IMG/VR virus record: IMGVR_UViG_3300031364_000004 | Span: 1 to 48,102 of that record | From: a virus | DNA: 48,102 nt | Direction: 5' to 3' (one strand) | Part shown: one piece after another, positions 22,470 to 27,997 of the stretch | Numbering within the stretch: position 1 is the stretch's first letter | Layout of the letters: each line of letters starts with the position of its first letter | Made by a program: the position numbers and the translations under genes | The notes under the pieces: generated by a model | The model's input: the letters and a program-made list of their open reading frames with translations, nothing else | Databases searched by the model: none | Told to the model about the DNA's origin: nothing

Positions 22470-22727
22470 TTATTCTCCTATAATATCAGATAGTTTTACG
22501 TTAAGAGTATAACCCGCGAAATCTTTTTTCGCTTTGTCATCCAGTGGAATAATAATACAATAATTTGCCAGTCTGTGATTTTCCTTTATTTCATCCCAGT
22601 GACATTCGATTAAATCTTCCCTGATTGCTATGCTCTTTTCCCATTCACCGTGACACGGTAAATAATTTTTCTTGTTTGCTATTAACCAGTTTTTAAAATA
22701 GAATATTACTTTGGATTTATTAATCAT
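22470..22727 (-). CDS. Hypothetical protein
   Basis: This 85-residue protein starts MINKSKVIFYFKNWLIANKK after a strong AGAAGGAGGGAATC site. The sequence HWDEIKENHRLANYCIIIPL suggests a small alpha/beta domain. A 7-bp hairpin precedes it (22758-22777). Family unknown. Confidence 0.65.
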   Translation of the reverse strand: MINKSKVIFYFKNWLIANKKNYLPCHGEWEKSIAIREDLIECHWDEIKENHRLANYCIIIPLDDKAKKDFAGYTLNVKLSDIIGE

Positions 22728-22757
22728 GATTCCCTCCTTCTATTTAATAGTTCACCA

Positions 22758-22777
22758 ATCAGCCCCGAAAGGCTGAT
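22758..22777 (-). other. Intergenic hairpin
   Basis: ATCAGCC-TTTCGG-GGCTGAT forms a 7-bp stem 30 bases before the gene at 22727. It has no U tract and no catalytic core of a hammerhead, so it is more likely an mRNA-stability or processing element than a terminator. Confidence 0.45.
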
Positions 22778-22787
22778 CAGAAAGCCA

Positions 22788-22961
22788 TTAACAATACGAG
22801 AATCTGTATTTGTTCATTGCTCCTTCCATTACGATATTTACATTTACTGCAAATGTCTGCTCGATATGATGGGCGGTTTCTGAAAAAGAATATCCTCTCC
22901 TTAACATATCGGCTGCAACTTCTCTGGCAATTGCAGTGCTGAAAATCTTTTTCGTTATCAT
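22788..22961 (-). CDS. Small helical protein
   Basis: This 57-residue protein begins MITKKIFSTAIAREVAADML after AAAAGGAGAATATT. REVAADMLRRGYSFSETAHH could be a helix-turn-helix-like pair, but is too short to be sure. Function unknown. Confidence 0.6.
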   Translation of the reverse strand: MITKKIFSTAIAREVAADMLRRGYSFSETAHHIEQTFAVNVNIVMEGAMNKYRFSYC

Positions 22962-22984
22962 AATATTCTCCTTTTCCCGATTCC

Positions 22985-23155
22985 TTATTCGGGATTATTT
23001 ATTTCGGGATGTGTCTTTTTCCCTGCCAGTTCCTGAAACAAATTATTCAGGGCATCCAGAAAATTTACAAATGCCTTGTGATTACGTTCTGAATTTTCGC
23101 GCAACTTTGCAAGTTCTTTTTCTAAATTGATTTTAACGTAATTGTCTGTGATCAT
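22985..23155 (-). CDS. Small coiled-coil protein
   Basis: This 56-residue helical protein (YVKINLEKELAKLRENSERN then FVNFLDALNNLFQELAG) begins at an ATGA overlap. Its last codons form TCCCGA...TCGGGA, a hairpin ahead of the next ribosome site. Function unknown. Confidence 0.6.
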   Translation of the reverse strand: MITDNYVKINLEKELAKLRENSERNHKAFVNFLDALNNLFQELAGKKTHPEINNPE

Positions 23156-23274
23156 ATTGTCCTCCCGTAATTCCTGGCTATCTTCGCAGCCAGCTTTTCA
23201 TATTTCAGCGCCCCTTTATAGTCGCCCCGATCTGCTGCAGATTCTGCCAGTTTCTTGATCTTCTGATAGTCCAT
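23152..23274 (-). CDS. 40-residue TPR-like protein
   Basis: MDYQKIKKLAESAADRGDYK then GALKYEKLAAKIARNYGRTI is a two-helix TPR-like unit. The pattern AExAxxRGxxxxAxxxxxxA matches the 48-residue protein at 23489, suggesting paralogy. Its stop overlaps the next start as ATGA. The upstream site is GGAGGATAAT. Confidence 0.6.
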   Translation of the reverse strand: MDYQKIKKLAESAADRGDYKGALKYEKLAAKIARNYGRTI

Positions 23275-23286
23275 ATTATCCTCCGT

Positions 23287-23487
23287 TTAAAAAGCAACCA
23301 CCTTTATCCAAGAACAAGTATAATTATTATTTTTTATCCAGTTTTGAGCATCTTTTTTTGAATTAAATATTTTTGCTTCTTTTCTTATTCTTGTAAATCT
23401 GTACCACGGAAGACCGTCTCGAATATTAATACATACAAAATACGATGGCTTTTCAGATTTATATGCAGACTCAATAATATATTCCAT
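23287..23487 (-). CDS. Hypothetical protein
   Basis: This 66-residue protein starts MEYIIESAYKSEKPSYFVCI. The ATG at 23487 follows GGGATTGAT and begins right after the upstream stop; a longer start at 23514 would overlap. FNSKKDAQNWIKNNNYTCSW suggests a small domain ending in a helix and strand. Function unknown. Confidence 0.6.
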   Translation of the reverse strand: MEYIIESAYKSEKPSYFVCINIRDGLPWYRFTRIRKEAKIFNSKKDAQNWIKNNNYTCSWIKVVAF

Positions 23488-23488
23488 A

Positions 23489-23635
23489 TCAATCCCACAT
23501 AATAAGCGCGTCAATCATCTTTGCCATAAGCCGACATTCGCGCGCTGCTTCTGCATACCATCTGACCGCTTCTTTTTTACGGCCCCGCGCTTCTGCGCGT
23601 TCTGCTTTTATAATGCAGTATCCTTTGTTGGTCAT
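23489..23635 (-). CDS. 48-residue TPR-like protein
   Basis: MTNKGYCIIKAERAEARGRK then KEAVRWYAEAARECRLMAK forms a helix pair like one TPR unit. The ATG at 23635 follows AAGGGGGACAAT; a longer upstream frame would run through a hammerhead ribozyme and is rejected. It is the gene just downstream of that ribozyme. Confidence 0.6.
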   Translation of the reverse strand: MTNKGYCIIKAERAEARGRKKEAVRWYAEAARECRLMAKMIDALIMWD

Positions 23636-23651
23636 ATTGTCCCCCTTGTTA

Positions 23652-23700
23652 TCGCTGACGGGCCGAAGCCCGTTTCGTCCTTCTGGACTCATCAGAGCGA
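23652..23700 (-). ncRNA. Hammerhead ribozyme 2 (type I)
   Basis: In order the minus strand reads: stem I TCGCT, core CTGATGA, stem II GTCC-AGAA-GGAC, core GAAA, stem III CGGGC-TTCG-GCCCG, TC, stem I AGCGA. All core bases match the hammerhead consensus and all stems pair perfectly. Cleavage is predicted between 23657 and 23656, after GTC. It starts one base past the stop codon of the 63-residue gene and ends 17 bases before the next ATG, so cleavage would separate the two messages and leave a short 5'-OH leader with the ribosome site. Confidence 0.93.
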
Positions 23701-23701
23701 T

Positions 23702-23893
23702 TTAATAAAAGGCACCGGGAAAATGTGCACTTAAATAGTCGAGTAATTTTGCATCAGCGGTTTTGATTGTATCTATCTCGTCCAGCGATTTTTTTTGGTT
23801 TTCAAGCCATGCAAAAACTACTTCGATAATTGGCAGATATTTTTCTTTTACTTGGTTCTCTTCTGCCGGTCTTTCTATAATATCCTTTGTCAT
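23702..23893 (-). CDS. Small hypothetical protein
   Basis: This 63-residue protein starts MTKDIIERPAEENQVKEKYL. The ATG at 23893 follows AAGGGGGACGGAA; an upstream in-frame start at 23932 lies in a structured spacer and has no such site. The middle is helical (IIEVVFAWLENQKKSLDEID). Hammerhead 2 follows one base after its stop. Confidence 0.65.
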   Translation of the reverse strand: MTKDIIERPAEENQVKEKYLPIIEVVFAWLENQKKSLDEIDTIKTADAKLLDYLSAHFPGAFY

Positions 23894-24015
23894 TTCCGTC
23901 CCCCTTAATAACCTTTCGTCTGTATTTTTCAATCGGGCTTCTTACCGACTTTGGCTACATTAACCCCCTTTCGGGGGCAGTTATTAAGGCCCGGAATCCG
24001 GGCCGCTTTAACTGA
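23894..24015 (-). other. Structured spacer with three hairpins and an anti-leader
   Basis: The minus strand contains GGCCCGG-ATT-CCGGGCC, CCCCC-GAAA-GGGGG and AA(G)TCGG...CCGATT in tandem. CCTTAATAAC (23980-23989) is the exact complement of GTTATTAAGG (23903-23912), which forms the leader and ribosome site of the 63-residue gene. It could hide that site, or sites in related leaders at 24398 and 24637. It has no CTGANGA core, so it is not a hammerhead. Confidence 0.5.
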
Positions 24016-24390
24016 CTAAACCAATAATCCTGATTGCTCAATTGTTGATAGCAGCTGTTTAATCTTGTCTGCTTTCGCGTTCGCAAATTCTACAATATAT
24101 CGGTAAGGTAAAATAGTTATACCTTTTTCAGATTTTTTTGGTTTTCTCTGATAAGACAGCATAACGTCAATAGCAGTTAAATCTGCATGAATTGCATTTA
24201 CAGCAGCGTTTAATTCAAATTCATCTCGCATCAACTTAGAGATTGTTGCTGCAATATTTTTGATAGCTTCTGAAATATCGTCGTGATGATCTGCCATTCC
24301 AGATCCTTTGAAAATGCTCCGCAATTGATCTCTTAAAAATTCTTCTGTCATTTCTCTAAAATCGTTAATCTTAATTTTTCTTGTACCCAT
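24016..24390 (-). CDS. Hypothetical early protein
   Basis: This 124-residue protein starts MGTRKIKINDFREMTEEFLR at the ATG at 24390, after AAGGAGGTGCCAA. It is helical with DDISEAIKNIAATISKLMRD and ends near a Leu-rich segment. Its leader is what remains after hammerhead 1 cleavage. No family recognised. Confidence 0.65.
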   Translation of the reverse strand: MGTRKIKINDFREMTEEFLRDQLRSIFKGSGMADHHDDISEAIKNIAATISKLMRDEFELNAAVNAIHADLTAIDVMLSYQRKPKKSEKGITILPYRYIVEFANAKADKIKQLLSTIEQSGLLV

Positions 24391-24410
24391 TTGGCACCTC
24401 CTTAATAACA

Positions 24411-24465
24411 TCCCTGACCGGGTTTCCCCGGTTTCGTCTCAATTTTCAGAGACTCGTCAGAGGGA
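24411..24465 (-). ncRNA. Hammerhead ribozyme 1 (type I)
   Basis: In order: stem I TCCCT, core CTGACGA, stem II GTCTC-TGAAAATT-GAGAC, core GAAA, stem III CCGGG-GAAA-CCCGG, TC, stem I AGGGA. It fits CUGANGA/GAAA with perfect stems. Cleavage is predicted between 24416 and 24415. It begins at the base after the TAA stop of the 54-residue gene and ends just before AAGGAGG of the next gene. Loop II (TGAAAATT) could contact the open stem I region; this is not visible from pairing. Confidence 0.93.
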
Positions 24466-24630
24466 TTATCTCCAACCAACAATCTGATTATTATCTTTCA
24501 GTCTGACTTCGTGACCACGGTCTGCCATCCAGATGAAAAAATCTTCGATTCGAGTAAAACGAACGCCAAGTCCCTTATATGGTACAATCTTCCAAATGCC
24601 ATCTTTTTTCTTTTCTACAGTCTTTGTCAT
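24466..24630 (-). CDS. First early-operon protein
   Basis: This 54-residue protein starts MTKTVEKKKDGIWKIVPYKG after GTTATTAAGGAGGTCAGAA. It is beta-rich (RFTRIEDFFIWMADRGHEVR). It lies immediately downstream of the operator-controlled promoter at 24660 and upstream of hammerhead 1. Function unknown. Confidence 0.65.
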   Translation of the reverse strand: MTKTVEKKKDGIWKIVPYKGLGVRFTRIEDFFIWMADRGHEVRLKDNNQIVGWR

Positions 24631-24659
24631 TTCTGACCTCCTTAATAACTTATATTAAT

Positions 24660-24688
24660 AATATATCACTATGTGTTATATTTATCAA
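24660..24688 (-). promoter_or_regulatory. Early promoter with embedded operator O1
   Basis: TTGATA (24683-24688), 17 bases, TATATT (24660-24665). The spacer holds AACACATAGTGA, one of three related operator copies. Start would be near 24653, before the first early gene. Binding of the Cro/CI-like protein here would shut the early operon. Confidence 0.7.
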
Positions 24689-24744
24689 TAAAATTCGCTC
24701 TTTTTTTAACTAAAATAAGCTTTTTTTTAATTTTCATTACTATA

Positions 24745-24924
24745 CTAATGTGTAGTACTTTTGGCCTGTTTATCAAGCATATCTTGGATAATTTTGACGG
24801 CAAGCCGGGACGGGTTCCTGATTCCGGATTCCCAATTCCCGACGGCTGACTGCCCGATACATAATTTTTCAGCCAGTTCTTTTTGTGTCAGGCCTAATTT
24901 TCCCCGCGCTTCTTTTATATTCAT
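24745..24924 (-). CDS. Cro/CI-like XRE repressor
   Basis: This 59-residue protein begins MNIKEARGKLGLTQKELAEK. LTQKELAEKL, GQSAVGNWESGIRNPSRLAV form a classic helix-turn-helix of the XRE/Cro family. There is no C-terminal peptidase domain, so RecA-stimulated cleavage is not expected; it resembles Cro more than CI. Its ATG is at the predicted transcription start of its own promoter, implying leaderless translation. The 5' region has no ribosome site. It likely represses itself and the early promoter. Confidence 0.85.
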   Translation of the reverse strand: MNIKEARGKLGLTQKELAEKLCIGQSAVGNWESGIRNPSRLAVKIIQDMLDKQAKSTTH

Positions 24925-24930
24925 ACATAC

Positions 24931-24959
24931 AATATATCACAGTGTGTTTATTATGTCAA
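24931..24959 (-). promoter_or_regulatory. Repressor promoter with embedded operator O2
   Basis: TTGACA (24954-24959), 17 bases, TATATT (24931-24936). The spacer contains AACACACTGTGA (O2). The expected start at about 24924 coincides with the repressor ATG. Confidence 0.75.
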
Positions 24960-25002
24960 GCTTGGAAATGTCCTTTATAGCGGCTCTGTATGCTGTCTTT
25001 AT

Positions 25003-25023
25003 ATATCACAATGTGTTTATATA
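25003..25023. promoter_or_regulatory. Operator O3
   Basis: ATATCACAATGTGTTTATATA is the third operator copy (CACA-A-TGTG core). The minus strand has TATATA in the same relative place as in O1 and O2, but no good -35, so this site may serve cooperative binding rather than a promoter. Confidence 0.6.
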
Positions 25024-25219
25024 TAGGCTATATATAGTGTCGTCTTAAAACGCCGCTATACGTAAATGTAAATCATTGTATTATATAGAGTTACGGCGTC
25101 GGCACAAAATAAGGCGTATCCATTAACAGAAACACGCTATATATGGTGTTTTTGGCCTGTTTTTTTGTCTATTTTTCTGGATTTTCTTGACATTATTACT
25201 CCGCTGAAATTTATTTTCA
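25024..25219. other. Gene-free control region
   Basis: No gene is visible. It is AT-rich with short inverted repeats (GGCTATATATAG, CGCTATATATGG) and several GGCG triplets. TTTTGGCCTGTTT at about 25150 also occurs near 24763 in the repressor gene's 3' end. It separates the divergent promoters; an origin or extra regulator sites are possible, with no direct evidence. Confidence 0.4.
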
Positions 25220-25248
25220 TTTACAAAACTCATAATATCGAATATACT
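25220..25248 (+). promoter_or_regulatory. Rightward promoter
   Basis: TTTACA (25220-25225), 17 bases, TATACT (25243-25248), with start expected near 25255. A second possible -35, TTGACA, at 25187-25192 lacks a good -10. No operator copy overlaps it, so it may be constitutive or controlled by another factor. Confidence 0.65.
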
Positions 25249-25277
25249 ATATTCAGACAGTAGACACGGAGACAGAT

Positions 25278-25559
25278 ATGATATTAAAAATCCGGCAATA
25301 CAGTGATTGTGATTATGGGCGTATTGAAGAAGACCATATTGTTGAGAATCCTAAAGAATTATCAATTCAAAGAAACAGGGTTTACAGTAAAGAACTGGCA
25401 GAAAAAATAAAAATGCCAGCATTATTTCCAGTTACAGAAAAAGAATGCATGTGTAATTTTATTACTTATTATTTGGATGATGAACCGCATGCATATGCAT
25501 GCTGGCCTGGCAGCATTTTCCTAATGAGCGATTCAGGAAAAACCATAGACAAATATTAA
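25278..25559 (+). CDS. Lone plus-strand protein
   Basis: The protein has 93 residues, MILKIRQYSDCDYGRIEEDH at the start, with an ACGGAGACAG ribosome site. It has Cys in ECMCNF and YACWPG but no recognisable domain; it looks like a small mixed alpha/beta protein. It is the only convincing plus-strand gene and has its own promoter and terminator. Position opposite the repressor fits a regulator, antirepressor or host-modifying protein, none of which is shown. Confidence 0.75.
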   Translation: MILKIRQYSDCDYGRIEEDHIVENPKELSIQRNRVYSKELAEKIKMPALFPVTEKECMCNFITYYLDDEPHAYACWPGSIFLMSDSGKTIDKY

Positions 25560-25580
25560 AAGTTATTCCTACTGTCTGAT

Positions 25581-25608
25581 ATTAAAATCCCGGCGTTGCC
25601 GGGTTTTT
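25581..25608. terminator. Bidirectional terminator
   Basis: CCCGGC-GTT-GCCGGG followed by TTTTT on the plus strand (25589-25608), and by ATTTTAAT on the minus strand. It lies between convergent genes ending at 25559 and 25607 and would end the late transcript as well. Confidence 0.85.
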
Positions 25609-26005
25609 AATCTGGAATCAATAAGCCGATGATAAATCCGCCGACAATACAACATCCGCCGATAATAAAATATGTAGTGATAGGAGATTTTTCTGTGATA
25701 AATTTAGGAAAATAATAACTCGGCATTGAAATTTCATAAGACAAATAATCAATTTTAATACTGCCCTTTTCTTCATTCGGATAGACAATCAAATCATTCT
25801 CGGTCGTCAGAATTGCGGTATAATCGGGTAAAGATATTTCCGGGATTGTATGTTCAATCCTATAATAATTAATTAAAATCGCTGTCTGATCATCATACGA
25901 TAACCGGATAAACCAATCCCAGATTTGTTCTGCTGATGGTTCATCCGCCATTACTGGCATTATTAAAAACAGTGTCAGTAATACAAATATGCTTAATTTC
26001 AACAT
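25607..26005 (-). CDS. Secreted/membrane protein, possible lysis accessory
   Basis: The protein has 132 residues from the ATG at 26005, 8 bases after GGAGG. A signal-like helix (MLKLSIFVLLTLFLIMPVMA) with likely cleavage before DEPS is followed by a soluble domain and a second membrane helix near the end (TTYFIIGGCCIVGGFIIGLL). Its start overlaps the preceding gene by 65 bases, recalling overlapping spanin pairs, but it has no lipoprotein box. Last gene of the late operon. Confidence 0.6.
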   Translation of the reverse strand: MLKLSIFVLLTLFLIMPVMADEPSAEQIWDWFIRLSYDDQTAILINYYRIEHTIPEISLPDYTAILTTENDLIVYPNEEKGSIKIDYLSYEISMPSYYFPKFITEKSPITTYFIIGGCCIVGGFIIGLLIPD

Positions 26006-26309
26006 GTACATTACCTCCGGGAGCTGATATTCCTACAGCTTTTATCTGATCGGCTGTAACTTGTTTATTGGTTCTTTTATCAATCGGCAAAGTTCTTTTG
26101 ACATATTCTTTTGAGTATTGATCATATACAGATATTGTATGGTCGTCTATTTTATGCCAACTTGTTTCTGTTCCCCGATCTACTTTCAGCAATTCGGCAA
26201 ATACTTTTTTTGCAAGAAATATCATTCCGACTATTCCGCCGATCCATAAAAATGGTTTTATAATCCAGGTCCATATTTTTTTCAAAACCTGTTTAAACTT
26301 TTCAGACAT
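25941..26309 (-). CDS. Single-helix membrane protein, spanin-like context
   Basis: The protein has 122 residues, starting MSEKFKQVLKKIWTWIIKPF at 26309. One membrane helix (FLWIGGIVGMIFLAKKVFA) is followed by a soluble domain (DDHTISVYDQYSKEYVKRTL). The layout resembles an inner-membrane spanin but lacks a long coiled coil. It overlaps genes on both sides. Function inferred from place only. Confidence 0.6.
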   Translation of the reverse strand: MSEKFKQVLKKIWTWIIKPFLWIGGIVGMIFLAKKVFAELLKVDRGTETSWHKIDDHTISVYDQYSKEYVKRTLPIDKRTNKQVTADQIKAVGISAPGGNVHVEIKHICITDTVFNNASNGG

Positions 26310-26601
26310 TTTTTGAATCAATCCATTTTGCCAAAAGTTTATAACAGACAGTTCCAAGCCCTGCATATTTTACAAAGCGAATTAATGCAGACCCTATACC
26401 GGAGATTATTGATTCATTGAAATCACCATTTTGCATAGAGATAAAAAACCCAACAGGAAGACATAAGCAGACAAATAAAATCATATAGAAAATATTTCTT
26501 TCTTCTGCCTTTTTATCTGCCCTTTTGAACATCTGGATTATTCCAACTAATGCAAGCATGATTCCAAGATCAATAAACTCATTCAAAAAACTTATTTCCA
26601 T
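26302..26601 (-). CDS. Putative holin
   Basis: The protein has 99 residues from the ATG at 26601, with GAGGGGATT before it. Three hydrophobic stretches are visible: LGIMLALVGIIQMF, MILFVCLCLPVGFFI and a weaker one near GLGTVCYKLL. Size and topology fit a class I holin. It follows an XhlA-like gene and precedes two membrane proteins, a typical lysis layout. Confidence 0.6.
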   Translation of the reverse strand: MEISFLNEFIDLGIMLALVGIIQMFKRADKKAEERNIFYMILFVCLCLPVGFFISMQNGDFNESIISGIGSALIRFVKYAGLGTVCYKLLAKWIDSKNV

Positions 26602-26608
26602 AATCCCC

Positions 26609-26929
26609 TCACTTAAAAACGGCAATTGCGATTGCCGCGATAATTGCAGCATATTGAGCAATTATGCCAATCGTTGACCGTTTGCTTTTATCATTTACAT
26701 CATGATTTGTGGTATGATTAGTTAATGCCAGTTTTACTTCGGCAACACATCTTTCAAGTAGCCTATGCTTATTATATAAATCGTTTCTTTCATATTCACC
26801 TTTTTCAACTGCTTTTTTAATTGAACTTACTTTTTCTTCGAACAGGTTTTTTAATGACTCTATCTGCTCCCGTAATCTCTCAAAAATAGTTTCAATAAAA
26901 TCCCTATCCTGTTTGGTCATGCTGTTCAC
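26609..26929 (-). CDS. XhlA-like membrane protein
   Basis: The protein has 106 residues. A long charged coiled coil (FERLREQIESLKNLFEEKVS) is followed by a C-terminal membrane helix (TIGIIAQYAAIIAAIAIAVF), the arrangement of hemolysin XhlA/holin-associated proteins. The start is GTG, seven bases after GGAGG; an ATG three codons later is an alternative. It is the first gene of the lysis set. Confidence 0.65.
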   Translation of the reverse strand: MNSMTKQDRDFIETIFERLREQIESLKNLFEEKVSSIKKAVEKGEYERNDLYNKHRLLERCVAEVKLALTNHTTNHDVNDKSKRSTIGIIAQYAAIIAAIAIAVFK

Positions 26930-26958
26930 CTTTATACCTCCGATAATATGTCGGTGGC

Positions 26959-26964
26959 ATTATA
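26959..26964 (-). promoter_or_regulatory. Possible -10 element before lysis genes
   Basis: TATAAT lies in the 45-base gap before the lysis set, with a weak -35. CCGA...TCGG can form a small hairpin just after it. It could give the lysis genes a separate transcript. Confidence 0.35.
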
Positions 26965-26974
26965 CCTTAGATTA

Positions 26975-27652
26975 TCATAGATTTATTATATTGTCTATTT
27001 TTCTGTGCAAATGTCTTTTTTGAGACAACTTATAAATCAATTGATAGTTTGTCTTGCATCCCTCTTTATCTCTCAATCTGTTGATTCTTTTATTAACCGC
27101 CGCAATTGTCATAAAAGTTTTTACAGAGATTTCTTTAATAGTAAATCCCTGCATCAATAAACCGATTATCTGTTCCATCTGATCTTCAATTTCCGAAATA
27201 GTTTGAACCCTTTTTTCTGTGAATAAAAAATAATAATAGCCAAAACTTATATAATAAATAAACAATAAATTGATTACCTGAATACTTGTTATCGGAATGA
27301 TTAAAGTTTTCAAAGCCAGGCATACCGTTACAAGAAATATTCTGATTATGGTTTTATTGCGGCCCGGATCAACATGAAATGCAAAGACAATAAAAATTGC
27401 TCCTGAGAAATTTCCTTCCGATCCAAGCAATGATATTATAAAACCGCATAGCGTCAAGAACCATGCGTTAATTTGTTTTTGATATTTTCTCATAGAGAAT
27501 AAAATAATAATTGCAATTATAAACGGCACAATATATAAAAAGATATATGATAAATCTGCACCCCGGATAAATATTGATAAGAGATTCATTACCGTCATAA
27601 ATCCAAGAGATAAGATATTTATTTTTGTGATGTTGTTTAACCGCTCCACCAT
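26975..27652 (-). CDS. Membrane protein with C-terminal LuxR-like helix-turn-helix
   Basis: The protein has 225 residues. Residues about 10-150 contain five or six hydrophobic helices (LSYIFLYIVPFIIAIIILFS; VINLLFIYYISFGYYYFLF). After a short coil (TISEIEDQMEQ) comes a helix-turn-helix, IIGLLMQGFTIKEISVKTF, MTIAAVNKRINRLRDKEGC, which follows the LuxR/GerE pattern. This fits a membrane-anchored transcription regulator, a rare design in phages. Ligand and target genes are unknown. It overlaps the upstream gene by 16 bases. Confidence 0.75.
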   Translation of the reverse strand: MVERLNNITKINILSLGFMTVMNLLSIFIRGADLSYIFLYIVPFIIAIIILFSMRKYQKQINAWFLTLCGFIISLLGSEGNFSGAIFIVFAFHVDPGRNKTIIRIFLVTVCLALKTLIIPITSIQVINLLFIYYISFGYYYFLFTEKRVQTISEIEDQMEQIIGLLMQGFTIKEISVKTFMTIAAVNKRINRLRDKEGCKTNYQLIYKLSQKRHLHRKIDNIINL

Positions 27653-27987
27653 TCCATTACCGACATTTGCATTTCTTCTTTAGTAAAAATCCTGCTGTTT
27701 AAAATTTCGTCAATCCGCTTCTGATTGTTATGACCATGCCTGCTTTGTCCATGTGTAAGTAAAAGCAATTCACACAAATCAAGATGATAGTTATATGCTT
27801 TTTTATTTACGGGATAAAAAGGCAATGCTATACTTGCACGTTCCCGGATTGATTTAAAATTCTTTTGTGCAAAAAATTCATTTCCGGTTAGTTCTTCAAG
27901 ATATGCTATATAAGCAAGCTGTCCGAATGCCCGGTTTACTCCGCAGGCATCCGGTATTATTTCTGTGAGATAAGTTTTTAATGTCAT
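27637..27987 (-). CDS. Hypothetical late protein
   Basis: This 116-residue helical protein begins MTLKTYLTEIIPDACGVNRA. It lies between the esterase and the membrane regulator in the late operon. A soluble all-alpha fold is likely (FKSIRERASIALPFYPVNKK; LDLCELLLLTHGQSRHGHN). No motif identified; it may be a virion or assembly protein. Confidence 0.65.
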   Translation of the reverse strand: MTLKTYLTEIIPDACGVNRAFGQLAYIAYLEELTGNEFFAQKNFKSIRERASIALPFYPVNKKAYNYHLDLCELLLLTHGQSRHGHNNQKRIDEILNSRIFTKEEMQMSVMEWWSG

Positions 27988-27997
27988 AAGTTACTCC

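Noticed and set aside
23894-24015. Third hammerhead ribozyme
   Set aside because: GACGAAAGG resembles one half of the core, but no CTGANGA partner exists in any permuted order.
24763-25162. TTTTGGCCTGTTT direct repeats as attachment sites
   Set aside because: Only 13 bases, one copy inside a gene, and no integrase was recognised.
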